Shown here: in pieces, positions 9,350 through 17,319 of the stretch | Position numbering within the stretch: the stretch's first letter is position 1 | Layout: each line of letters begins with the position of its first letter | Assembly (NCBI RefSeq): GCF_014349235.1 | Contig: NZ_JACSOH010000004.1 | Span: 1 to 64,000, forward strand | Reading direction: 5' to 3' | DNA length: 64,000 nucleotides | Source: Cytophaga sp. FL35 | GTDB lineage: Bacteria; Bacteroidota; Bacteroidia; Flavobacteriales; Flavobacteriaceae | Program-made: the position numbers and the translations under genes | The notes under the pieces: generated by a model | The model's database searches: none | What the model saw: only the letters and a program-made list of their open reading frames with translations | What the model was told of the DNA's origin: nothing

Positions 9350-9505
9350 TCGTTAATCGTAAGGAAAAAGCATCTTTTAACTTCTCTCTATTAACTTTCA
9401 GCTCTTACATCATATATCCTATGTCAATTTTCAACCTCCTTGTTCGTAAAACATTCTCAACACTCACATCTCAATACTCATAACTATCCACTTATAACTA
9501 TTAAC
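9350..9505. repeat. homologous AT-rich spacer, copy 4 (short form)
   Basis: This spacer between permease paralogs 1 and 2 is shorter than copies 1-3. It lacks the long first half but keeps 'caacctccttgttcgtaaaa' and the 'cattctcaacactcacatc' phrase. It contains no gene. Confidence 0.7.
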
Positions 9506-11935
9506 TCACTCCGTTCGTAAACTCTTCACCGGGTTGGCAACTGCAGACCTTAACGACTGCATGCCCACCGTTAAAAGGGTAATGATTAGGGCAAAACCAC
9601 CACTTAGCACAAATACCCACCATTCAATTTCAATGCGGTACGTAAAACCTTCCAACCAACGCGACATCAAAAGATAGGCTATAGGTGAAGCAATCAAAAA
9701 GGCTATCAGCACCAGTTTCACGAAATCTTTCGTCAGCAATTGCACTACCGAATGCACACTAGCTCCCAATACTTTTCGAATACCTATCTCTTTTTTCTTT
9801 TGTTCGGTCACGTATGAAATCAATCCAAATAGGCCCAAACAGCTAATGAATATCGCCAAAAAGGTAAATGCCACGGAAATAAGTCCCAATCGCTTTTCCT
9901 CATCATAGAGACGCTCTACTTCCTTATCCACAAAACGGTAATCAAAGGGCACGTTGCTTACGGTAGAATTCCATTGGTCTTCCATTCCTGCAAGTAGGCT
10001 TCCATAATTATCCGTATTGGTTTTAAGAAAAAGCCAATTGGGCTCCGTTTCCTTATGTAGAAACAGGGGCTGAATCTCTTCCCGAAGGGATGCAAAGTGA
10101 TAATCGGCCACCACTCCAATAATTCGCATTTCAAAGGTTTCTTCATCTGTACCTTGAAGCAGGGTACTACTTAGTGCATTCTCAAGTTTGATATTGAATG
10201 CTCTTAAGGTTGCTTCGTTAACGATAATCTGATCAACGGTATCAACTGCAGTAAAATCACGTCCTTTGAGCAAAGGGATACCCATGGTCTTAAAATAACC
10301 ATCACTCACACCGTTTCTTTTTACCACCGTTCTGTTTTCACTGTTACCTCCGGGAAGATAAAAACCGTTATCGGCCAGAATCATTTCAGAAGGAGCGTAA
10401 TTACCACTCGCCACACTCGTTACCCCGGGAATATTCAAAAATGAGGATTTTAAGGATTCAAATTTGGTGGATGCTTCTTCCGTACCTATCCGTAAAGCGA
10501 TCAGATTGTCCCTTTTGTAGCCCAAATCTTTGGTTTGGGTGAATTTAAATTGTTGGGAAATGATAATTACCGTGGCAACCAATCCAATAGAGACCACAAA
10601 CTGGAATACTACTAAGGCCTTTCGAAAATTACCGCTACCAGATTGTAATATAGTAGCACTTTTAAGTGCCTTGACCGGTTTAATGGAGGAAAGGATGATA
10701 GCGGGATAAATTCCAGCTGCCAGCCCTGTAACAACCCCAATCGCCAATAATAGCGAAACAATCTGCCATTGGTACAAGTGCAAATAGGTCAAAGATTCTT
10801 GGGTCAAGTCATTTATCACCGGAAGCAACAGAATCACTATGGGAATGCTAATGAACATAGCGAAAAGAGAGAGTAAAACGGACTCCCCTAAAAATTGGCC
10901 CATTAACGAATTTTTACCTGCCCCTACCACTTTTCGCACTCCAATTTCTCGAGCTCTTTTACTAGCTCTGGCAGTACTCAAGTTGATAAAATTGATACAG
11001 GCCACCAATTGAATAAAAAAGGCAAGACTTAAAAGAAAATATAAAAAGGCAATATCAGAAACTTTGTCCAGTTGGTTGTTTCTACCCTCACTGTACAAAT
11101 GAATATCTTTAACTTTTTGCAGTTCTAGAATCTTATTGCCCATTCCGGCGCTTTTCAAATCCTCGGAAGCCCTTTCTTGAATAAAACCCGGTAATTTTGC
11201 TTCCAATTGGGAGGCACTTACATTGGAAGCTAATTTTACATAGCTATGCACAAAGTTATTGGTGGCGAAATTGTCAAAATTCTGGACGAAAGTTCCCATT
11301 CCGGGGGTGCTCATACTTACCAAGTAATTGGGATTCAAGTGTGATTTTTGGGCTTTTTCATCAAAAACCCCTTTTACTGTTAGCGTGAGCGCCCCTTCGC
11401 CACTTCCCCAAACGATGGCTTTGTTCAAAACCTCCTTTTCACCAAAAAGCTTATCTGCCAAACTGGATGAAAGCACCACTGAATTGGGCTCATTTAGAGC
11501 TGTAGCCTTATCACCTTCTAACATTTTAAAATCAAAAACCTTGAAAAAGGTGGAGTCTGCCATATAGACCCGAGATTCGTAGTACGAATCTTCACTATCG
11601 GCGGCACGCATCAACATACTGTAGAAAACGTCGGTCAGCACTACTCTGGTAGCTTCCTCCACTTCGGGATAGTCTTCCTTCATAGCAAATGCAATTGGTG
11701 GCGATGAAGTTGCCGATTCAAAAGGCTCTTGACCATCTCGTTCAATGACCGTTTCAACTCGGTAAAGACTATCTGAATGGTCGTGATGTTCGTCGTAACC
11801 CAACTGCGCAAAAACGTACAGAAGAATGGCCAAACAGCTGACTGTACCCATGGTAAGTCCCAAGAGATTAATAATCGTCTGCTGCTTATTTTTTATCAAG
11901 TTCCGCCAAGCGATTTTTATATAGTTTTTAAACAT
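9506..11935 (-). CDS. FtsX/MacB-type ABC transporter permease, paralog 1
   Basis: This 809-residue permease is the first of the four in transcription order. The N-terminus MFKNYIKIAWRNLIKN leads into a helix near 20-42. FtsX signatures are at about 330 (REIGVRKVVGAG) and 720 (KEIGIRKVLGAS), and the C-terminus is NPVKSLRTE. Two periplasmic MacB-type domains lie at about 45-280 and 450-670. It lies 257 bp downstream of the canonical ATPase gene, and a heptad stub and a REP-like element occupy the gap. The stop-codon context CGAACGGAGTGAGT is the same in all four permease genes, supporting recent common origin of their 3' ends. Confidence 0.93.
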   Translation of the reverse strand: MFKNYIKIAWRNLIKNKQQTIINLLGLTMGTVSCLAILLYVFAQLGYDEHHDHSDSLYRVETVIERDGQEPFESATSSPPIAFAMKEDYPEVEEATRVVLTDVFYSMLMRAADSEDSYYESRVYMADSTFFKVFDFKMLEGDKATALNEPNSVVLSSSLADKLFGEKEVLNKAIVWGSGEGALTLTVKGVFDEKAQKSHLNPNYLVSMSTPGMGTFVQNFDNFATNNFVHSYVKLASNVSASQLEAKLPGFIQERASEDLKSAGMGNKILELQKVKDIHLYSEGRNNQLDKVSDIAFLYFLLSLAFFIQLVACINFINLSTARASKRAREIGVRKVVGAGKNSLMGQFLGESVLLSLFAMFISIPIVILLLPVINDLTQESLTYLHLYQWQIVSLLLAIGVVTGLAAGIYPAIILSSIKPVKALKSATILQSGSGNFRKALVVFQFVVSIGLVATVIIISQQFKFTQTKDLGYKRDNLIALRIGTEEASTKFESLKSSFLNIPGVTSVASGNYAPSEMILADNGFYLPGGNSENRTVVKRNGVSDGYFKTMGIPLLKGRDFTAVDTVDQIIVNEATLRAFNIKLENALSSTLLQGTDEETFEMRIIGVVADYHFASLREEIQPLFLHKETEPNWLFLKTNTDNYGSLLAGMEDQWNSTVSNVPFDYRFVDKEVERLYDEEKRLGLISVAFTFLAIFISCLGLFGLISYVTEQKKKEIGIRKVLGASVHSVVQLLTKDFVKLVLIAFLIASPIAYLLMSRWLEGFTYRIEIEWWVFVLSGGFALIITLLTVGMQSLRSAVANPVKSLRTE

Positions 11936-12192
11936 AATTTTTGTTTTTTGATAATGATGCCGGTTCGTTGTTCGTTCATCTCGACTGCGCTCGATGTGAC
12001 AGTTCGTTATTCGTAAGGAAATTGAAAGCTCACTACTTTTATCTCACTACTCATATCTAACAACTACTAATTCATAACTTTTAATTATTAACTCTTCACC
12101 CGTAACTACCTGCACTGTACATCCTTGATTAGGGGACGGTTTTTTATTTTTTGATAGATCTTGAACTTAGTCAAGTATTGATGAATAAACTC
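11936..12192. repeat. spacer with heptad stub and REP-like hairpin, copy 2
   Basis: A short GTTCGTT stub at about 11963-11975 is followed by the REP-like element at 11975-12003 and a further GTTCGTTATTCGTAAGG. The rest is AT-rich ('caactactaattcataactt') and includes the inverted pair CTTGA/TCAAG near 12155-12175. No gene is visible. In the minus direction this is the leader of permease paralog 1 and the trailer of the canonical ATPase gene. Confidence 0.75.
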
Positions 12193-12888
12193 CTACATCA
12201 TAGCGCCAATGGCCCTATTTTTACTTTCGGTTACGATTTGCCCATCAAATAGATTGACGACCCTGTGTGCATAGTGCGAATCACGATCGGAATGGGTCAC
12301 CATAACAATGGTGGTACCTTCTTGATTAAGTTCCGTAAGCAGGTTCATCACCTCAATTCCGTTTTTGGAATCCAGGTTACCAGTTGGCTCATCTGCCAAA
12401 ATCAATTTCGGATTGGTGACCACAGCCCTGGAAATGGCTACACGTTGCTGCTGTCCACCGGACAATTGCTGCGGAAAATGTTTTTCTCTGTGGGCAATTT
12501 TCATACGCTCCAAAACAGACCTCACTTTTTCCCTTCTTTCCGCTTTCCCCATTTTTAAATAGATGAGGGGTAATTCCACATTTTCATAAACCGTAAGCTC
12601 ATCTATTAAGTTAAAGCTCTGGAAGACAAAACCAAGATTTCCTTTTCTGAGTTCGGTACGCTGACGCTCCTTTAATTTGCTTACCTCATTTCCAGCAAAA
12701 TTGTAAGTTCCTTCCGTAGGACTATCCAACATACCTATGATGTTGAGCAAAGTGGATTTTCCACAACCCGAGGGGCCCATTATGGCCACAAACTCGCCAT
12801 CCTCTACTTTTAAATTAACCTGATTAAGAGCCAAAGTCTCTACTTCTTCCGTTCTAAAGCTCTTTTTTAAATTACTAATGTTTATCAT
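12193..12888 (-). CDS. ABC transporter ATP-binding protein, MacB/LolD type, canonical copy
   Basis: This 231-residue ATPase has an intact set of motifs: Walker A GPSGCGKST, Q-loop FQSFN, signature LSGGQQQRVAISRA, Walker B LILADEPTGNLDS and H-loop VTHSD. It should dimerise and drive the FtsX-type permeases encoded downstream. The start at 12888 (MINISNLKK) is chosen because the upstream in-frame extension translates the REP-like element ('HIERSRDE') and cannot be native protein. It follows the HlyD-type adaptor gene with a 131-bp gap, and the TolC-adaptor-ATPase-permease order is the classical one for tripartite MacAB-type pumps. Confidence 0.95.
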   Translation of the reverse strand: MINISNLKKSFRTEEVETLALNQVNLKVEDGEFVAIMGPSGCGKSTLLNIIGMLDSPTEGTYNFAGNEVSKLKERQRTELRKGNLGFVFQSFNLIDELTVYENVELPLIYLKMGKAERREKVRSVLERMKIAHREKHFPQQLSGGQQQRVAISRAVVTNPKLILADEPTGNLDSKNGIEVMNLLTELNQEGTTIVMVTHSDRDSHYAHRVVNLFDGQIVTESKNRAIGAMM

Positions 12889-12915
12889 GATGTTCTGTTT
12901 TTTGTTAATTGTTGG

Positions 12916-12943
12916 TTCATCTCGGCTGCGCTCGATGTGACAG
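12916..12943. repeat. REP-like imperfect hairpin, copy 3 (one-base variant)
   Basis: This is the same element as at 9321 and 11975 with one substitution (CTCGGCTGCGCTCGATGTGA, where the others have CTCGACTGCG). It is flanked by GTTGGTT-type heptad remnants on both sides and lies 27 bp upstream of the canonical ATPase start codon. Confidence 0.8.
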
Positions 12944-13019
12944 TTGGTTGTTGGTACTGAATACTCAGTACTCATTTCTCAATACACACCTCTAAATACT
13001 CATAACTTTTAACTACTTC

Positions 13020-14270
13020 CTATTTCAATACTATTTTCTCTGCCTCTCCAAAAGAATCATAGTTGCTGGTGATGACCTTTTCTCCAGGTTGAAGTCCTTC
13101 TAAAACTTCATAGTATCTAGAATTTTGTTTCCCTATTCTAATGTTTCTTTTATGCGCTTCGGAACCATCGGCACCTACTACAAATACCCATTGACCTCCC
13201 GTGCTTTGAAAGAAGCTTCCTTTTGGCAAAAGCATTGCATCGCTAGATTCACCCAATTGTAACCTTATGTTGTAGCTCTGTCCTGCCCTAATGGTCTCTG
13301 GCTTTTCATCGGTAAAAACCAAGTCTACTTTAAACCTTCCATTTCGTACCTCAGGATATACTTTTCTCAATCTCAGCGGGTACTCGGTACCGTTTCTTTC
13401 CAGAACTGCGGTAAGTTCTCTTTTAACGCGATCAATATAGTGCTCATCTATTTGAGCTTCAATTTTAAAATCGGTAAGTACATTGATTTGACCAATTCGT
13501 TGGCCTTGGGAAATACTTTGACCTATTTCTGCATCCAAGAAACCAAGCTGACCGTCTGCAGGTGCCCTAACATTTAAATGATCCAATCTTTGGTACACCA
13601 TTCCCAGTGTTTTTTGCATGCGGGCCAAGTCAGCATCTAGACCCGTCAAGGAAGTCTTTCTAAGCTCGTCATCTTGCTCGGTCTGTAGCTTAACAATCTC
13701 ATATTGCTTTTGGGACAATTCATAATTTTCCTTGGACAGCAAATATTCTTCTTTAGATATAAGTTCCTCATCATACAGGGCTTTGTTCTGCTCAAAGTTT
13801 CTCTTTAAGCGTTGCAAATCCGTACTTGCGGTTGCCAATGAACGTCTTCCTTCTACTTGACGGGAATCAAAAGTCAACTTGGTAGATCGCAAATCGTTCT
13901 GCTTCAATGCCAAATTACTTTCACTGGCTAAAATCTGTTCGTAGAGGTTCATATTTTCCAGTTTTAGGATGATATCCCCTTTTTTAACGGTGGCACCTTC
14001 CTCGATTAATTTTTCGGATACCCTACCGCCTTCATAGGCGTCCATATAGATGGTGGCTATGGGAGCTACATTACCGCTAATGGTTATGTAGTCATCAAAT
14101 TTACCCTCGGTTACCGTACCTAAAGACAGCTTTTCCCGATCCGTTCTAAAAGTGGAAACAGAGCTAGCAAATAAAAGTTGATAGCCTACCAAAAGTAGTA
14201 CCACTCCCAACCCGATGTAACCATAGTGTTTGGCTTTAAGTCCTTTTTTCTTTTCTAATTGTATATCCAT
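13020..14270 (-). CDS. HlyD/MacA-type periplasmic adaptor of the efflux pump
   Basis: This 416-residue membrane-fusion protein should bridge the inner-membrane permease and the TolC channel. One N-terminal helix (about 17-35) anchors it. A biotinyl-lipoyl half motif follows (EGGRVSEKLIEEGATVKKGD, about 84-103). A long coiled-coil hairpin spans about 110-230, the second lipoyl half is near 240-265 (VRAPADGQLGFL), and beta-barrel and membrane-proximal domains lie beyond. It is downstream of the TolC gene with a 109-bp gap that contains a remnant of the GTTGTTCG repeat. Family and context agree; the substrate is unknown. Confidence 0.94.
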   Translation of the reverse strand: MDIQLEKKKGLKAKHYGYIGLGVVLLLVGYQLLFASSVSTFRTDREKLSLGTVTEGKFDDYITISGNVAPIATIYMDAYEGGRVSEKLIEEGATVKKGDIILKLENMNLYEQILASESNLALKQNDLRSTKLTFDSRQVEGRRSLATASTDLQRLKRNFEQNKALYDEELISKEEYLLSKENYELSQKQYEIVKLQTEQDDELRKTSLTGLDADLARMQKTLGMVYQRLDHLNVRAPADGQLGFLDAEIGQSISQGQRIGQINVLTDFKIEAQIDEHYIDRVKRELTAVLERNGTEYPLRLRKVYPEVRNGRFKVDLVFTDEKPETIRAGQSYNIRLQLGESSDAMLLPKGSFFQSTGGQWVFVVGADGSEAHKRNIRIGKQNSRYYEVLEGLQPGEKVITSNYDSFGEAEKIVLK

Positions 14271-14379
14271 TTTATTCTTTTATTATTAGTTGTTGGTTGT
14301 TCGTTGTTCGGAAGAAAAGATAAAAACTCAATACTTATATCTTACTTCTTATAACTTCTTTCTATTAACTACTAACCAC

Positions 14380-15732
14380 CTACTGTAATTCCATATCAAA
14401 AACCGGCAGTCCCCTATAAAAATCCAGTGTACTTTTATTTATTTGTGTTTGTAAGGTTACCTGTAAATTTTCATTTTGGGCATTGGCAAATAAGTTCTTA
14501 GCCGTAAATAATTCCAATGCATTAATCAATCCCTTTTCGTATCGTTTTTGAGCAATGGTAAAGGCCAATTCTTGAGCTTTTACATTTTGCGCACTCTGCT
14601 CGCTTTGTACCTGTAGCGACTCATATTCCTGAACCAATTGTTGTATGGTCTGAAAAATTACCTGTTGCTGGATTTCCAAATTATTCTGCGCCCTTAAACG
14701 TTCTATTTTTTGCTGCTTGATCCTAGACCTCGTAGCCCAACCATTGCTAATAGGCACATTCAGGCTCACTCCAACATACCTACTGGTGTTGTCCCTAAAT
14801 TGGTCCCTAAAGGGTACAGTAACCCCTAAGCTATCTCTTGTAGTTTCAAAATAACCCGTTGCGGTACCGGCAAAAAGACTTAATGAGGGCAACAATCCGC
14901 CACGTTCCACCGCCAATTGCTTTTTAGCAGCTTCCACCCTCAATTCTTGCGCTTTTAAAATGGGCATAAAAGCCGTAGCTTGTTGATAGATCGTATCTGA
15001 TTGTATGAGGGAATCTTCATTCTTGGCGGTATTCAAGTTGAGGCCCTCAACAATTGTAATATCATTGGCTCCTTCCAAATTCATTTCCTGAATCAATTGA
15101 AGTTTTGCGGCGGCCAATTGGTTTTCACTTTGGGTAACATTTAATTTATCGGTCAATAAAAGGGATTCGGCTTCGTACAAATCGGCACCCGCTTTTAGGC
15201 CTAGCTCAATTTGTTTGGCCACCAAATCATAATTGGCCTGAGAAACCTGCATTTGTTCCTTTGAAATAGCCACCAAACCTTCGAAAAACTTTATATCGTA
15301 AAAGGCCTGCATAACTCGAAAAGCCAATAAAAACTTCTGCTGCTGTGTTTCTTCCCTTGTAGCCTTATACAAGAGTTTTTGGGCTTTAATGGAATTAATT
15401 TTCTGAAATCCCCTGAATAAATCAACTGAACTTTCTAGCGTAAAACGATTGGAGAAGAAATCAGTAGTAACCACATCATTGGTGAAAGGATCGGTACTTC
15501 TACCAAAATTGATGATGTAATTGGAAGACCCTGTTACCGAAGGAAGCAAATTTCTAATAGATTGTCTATAAGACTCCCGGTTGCTGTCCGTAGTGTAATC
15601 AAAATCCTTTAATTGTAAATTGTGCTCTAGAGCATAGTCAACACATTCATTCAAGGTCCAAGAATCTTGCGCGGCCAACTTTGCCGATATCCAGAGTAAA
15701 AGAAATACTAAAAATTTAATTAATTGGCTCAT
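14380..15732 (-). CDS. TolC-family outer-membrane efflux protein
   Basis: This 450-residue protein has a signal peptide (residues 1-21, ending in AKLAAQ) and a mature start DSWTLNECVDYALEHN, the typical N-terminus of Bacteroidota TolC-like channels. It contains two repeats of long helices rich in Gln, Glu and Ala and short strand segments. It should form the trimeric outer-membrane tunnel of the pump. It is the first gene of the minus-strand locus and is divergent from the NtrC-type regulator gene, with 212 bp between them, so this gap is the likely control region of the pump. Confidence 0.95.
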   Translation of the reverse strand: MSQLIKFLVFLLLWISAKLAAQDSWTLNECVDYALEHNLQLKDFDYTTDSNRESYRQSIRNLLPSVTGSSNYIINFGRSTDPFTNDVVTTDFFSNRFTLESSVDLFRGFQKINSIKAQKLLYKATREETQQQKFLLAFRVMQAFYDIKFFEGLVAISKEQMQVSQANYDLVAKQIELGLKAGADLYEAESLLLTDKLNVTQSENQLAAAKLQLIQEMNLEGANDITIVEGLNLNTAKNEDSLIQSDTIYQQATAFMPILKAQELRVEAAKKQLAVERGGLLPSLSLFAGTATGYFETTRDSLGVTVPFRDQFRDNTSRYVGVSLNVPISNGWATRSRIKQQKIERLRAQNNLEIQQQVIFQTIQQLVQEYESLQVQSEQSAQNVKAQELAFTIAQKRYEKGLINALELFTAKNLFANAQNENLQVTLQTQINKSTLDFYRGLPVFDMELQ

Positions 15733-15757
15733 AATTTTATTCGTGTGCCAAACTTAT

Positions 15758-15774
15758 TACTATTCCCGTGCCAC
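15758..15774 (-). promoter_or_regulatory. candidate sigma-54 promoter in front of the TolC gene
   Basis: On the minus strand TGGCACG (15773 to 15767) matches the -24 element of sigma-54 promoters exactly. At the correct distance the -12 element reads TAGT rather than TTGC, so only the G is kept. A transcript would start near 15747, about 15 bases upstream of the start codon. The neighbouring regulator is of the sigma-54 activator family, which makes the site credible despite the poor -12 element. A second TGGCAC at 15750-15745 is too close to the gene to act as a promoter. Confidence 0.4.
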
Positions 15775-15944
15775 AATCTTATACTTCTGAAATACAGTGT
15801 TTTATAAAATCAAAAGTTAATAACCCTCCCTGCACCTGTAAAATTTATGTACAACTATTGTCCATTTTTTTGACACTGTAAAAAATTTTACGAACTCTTA
15901 TTGTAGTTTTATCCAGTACCTAACAAATTGAAACTATTTCTTAA

Positions 15945-17315
15945 ATGACCGATGCGCAAATTCTTATCATAGATGACAACAAGAGTGTTTTGAGCGCTCT
16001 TGAAATTCTCTTGCAATTTGAGTACAAGAAAATAGAGACCATTTCCAACCCCAATCAAATTACTTCTTTTCCCAATTTAAAGGAAATTGACATCGTCCTG
16101 CTCGATATGAACTTTTCTGCCGGAGTCAATACCGGAAACGAGGGATTGTATTGGCTGAGGGAACTTCAAAAAAAAGCACCCCAAACCTCTGTTATTATGA
16201 TGACCGCCTACGGGGCAGTCGATTTGGCGGTAAAAGCATTGAAAGAAGGCGCCACCGACTTTATATTAAAACCTTGGAACAATGACAAATTATTGGCCAC
16301 GGTAAAATCGGCCTTTGAACTTAGAAAATCCAAAAAGGAAGTCCATGAACTTAAAGAAAAGGAAACACACTTAAAGCAAGTCATCAACCAAAACAAGAAC
16401 TATATAATTGGAAATTCCAAAGCGCTCAATGGAGTTCTTAAAATGGTAGGCAAGGTGGCAAAAACGGATGTAAACGTTTTGGTCACGGGTGAAAATGGTA
16501 CGGGAAAGGAATTGATCGCTCGCGAGCTTCATAAATTAAGCGCCAGAAACAATGAAGTTTTTATTCCTGTGGACATGGGTTCTATTTCCGAAAACCTTTT
16601 TGAAAGCGAATTGTTCGGGCATATAAAAGGTTCCTTTACCGATGCCAAGGAAGACCGAATTGGAAAATTTGAAGCAGCCAATGGGGGCACCTTGTTTTTA
16701 GACGAAATTGGAAACTTATCCCTTCAGGCACAAGCAAAACTGCTCTCGGCCATTCAAAACAGAACTATCGTTCGGGTGGGTTCCAATAAATCCATTCCCG
16801 TAGATATTAGACTAATTTGTGCCACAAATGAGGATTTGGACCAGATGGTTGCCGATGGATTATTCAGGGAAGACCTTTTATACCGTATCAATACCATTAG
16901 AATTGAAGTCCCGGCACTAAGGGAGCGTGACAATGACATTTTAGTGCTTACGGATTTCTTTCTGAAAAAATTCACCTCTAAATATGGCAAACCGTCCCTG
17001 AAAATAAATCAGCAGGCACAGGAAAAATTGCTAGCCTACCCTTGGCCGGGGAATATCAGGGAACTTTTGCACACCATTGAGCGTGCCGTTATCCTATCTG
17101 AAGGAAATGTTCTTAAACCGGAAGATTTTCTGCTTAGTAATAAACAAAACGTAAGTACCAACCTCAACGGTCCGGCCACTTTGGAGGAGATGGAGCTTTT
17201 GATGATCAATAGTGCCCTTGAGCAAAATGAAGGGAATTATAGTGCTGCCGCAGAGCAGTTGGGTATATCTAGACAAACGCTGTACAACAAGCTGAAAAAA
17301 ATGGGTAAAAACTAG
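15945..17315 (+). CDS. NtrC-family sigma-54-dependent response regulator
   Basis: This 456-residue regulator has a receiver domain (about 5-125, phospho-acceptor Asp54 in VLLDMNF), an AAA+ domain (about 150-380) with Walker A GENGTGKE at 182-189 and Walker B LFLDEIG, and a Fis-type helix-turn-helix at the C-terminus (SAAAEQLGISRQTLYNKLKK). The loop that contacts sigma-54 is GSFTDA at 229-234 where the textbook motif is GAFTGA. The gene starts a two-gene unit with the sensor kinase (4-bp gap) and is divergent from the efflux locus. It most likely activates that locus in response to envelope stress or a pump substrate; the signal is not visible. Confidence 0.93.
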   Translation: MTDAQILIIDDNKSVLSALEILLQFEYKKIETISNPNQITSFPNLKEIDIVLLDMNFSAGVNTGNEGLYWLRELQKKAPQTSVIMMTAYGAVDLAVKALKEGATDFILKPWNNDKLLATVKSAFELRKSKKEVHELKEKETHLKQVINQNKNYIIGNSKALNGVLKMVGKVAKTDVNVLVTGENGTGKELIARELHKLSARNNEVFIPVDMGSISENLFESELFGHIKGSFTDAKEDRIGKFEAANGGTLFLDEIGNLSLQAQAKLLSAIQNRTIVRVGSNKSIPVDIRLICATNEDLDQMVADGLFREDLLYRINTIRIEVPALRERDNDILVLTDFFLKKFTSKYGKPSLKINQQAQEKLLAYPWPGNIRELLHTIERAVILSEGNVLKPEDFLLSNKQNVSTNLNGPATLEEMELLMINSALEQNEGNYSAAAEQLGISRQTLYNKLKKMGKN

Positions 17316-17319
17316 TCTT

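Noticed and set aside
12150-12175. Inverted pair CTTGA/TCAAG downstream of the canonical ATPase as a terminator
   Set aside because: The stem is only five AT-rich base pairs and no U-run follows on the minus strand.
12889-12975. N-terminal extension of the canonical ATPase containing HIERSRDE
   Set aside because: It is a translation of the REP-like element and heptad remnants, not protein sequence.
15745-15750. Second TGGCAC as a further sigma-54 promoter
   Set aside because: It would place the transcription start inside the TolC coding sequence.
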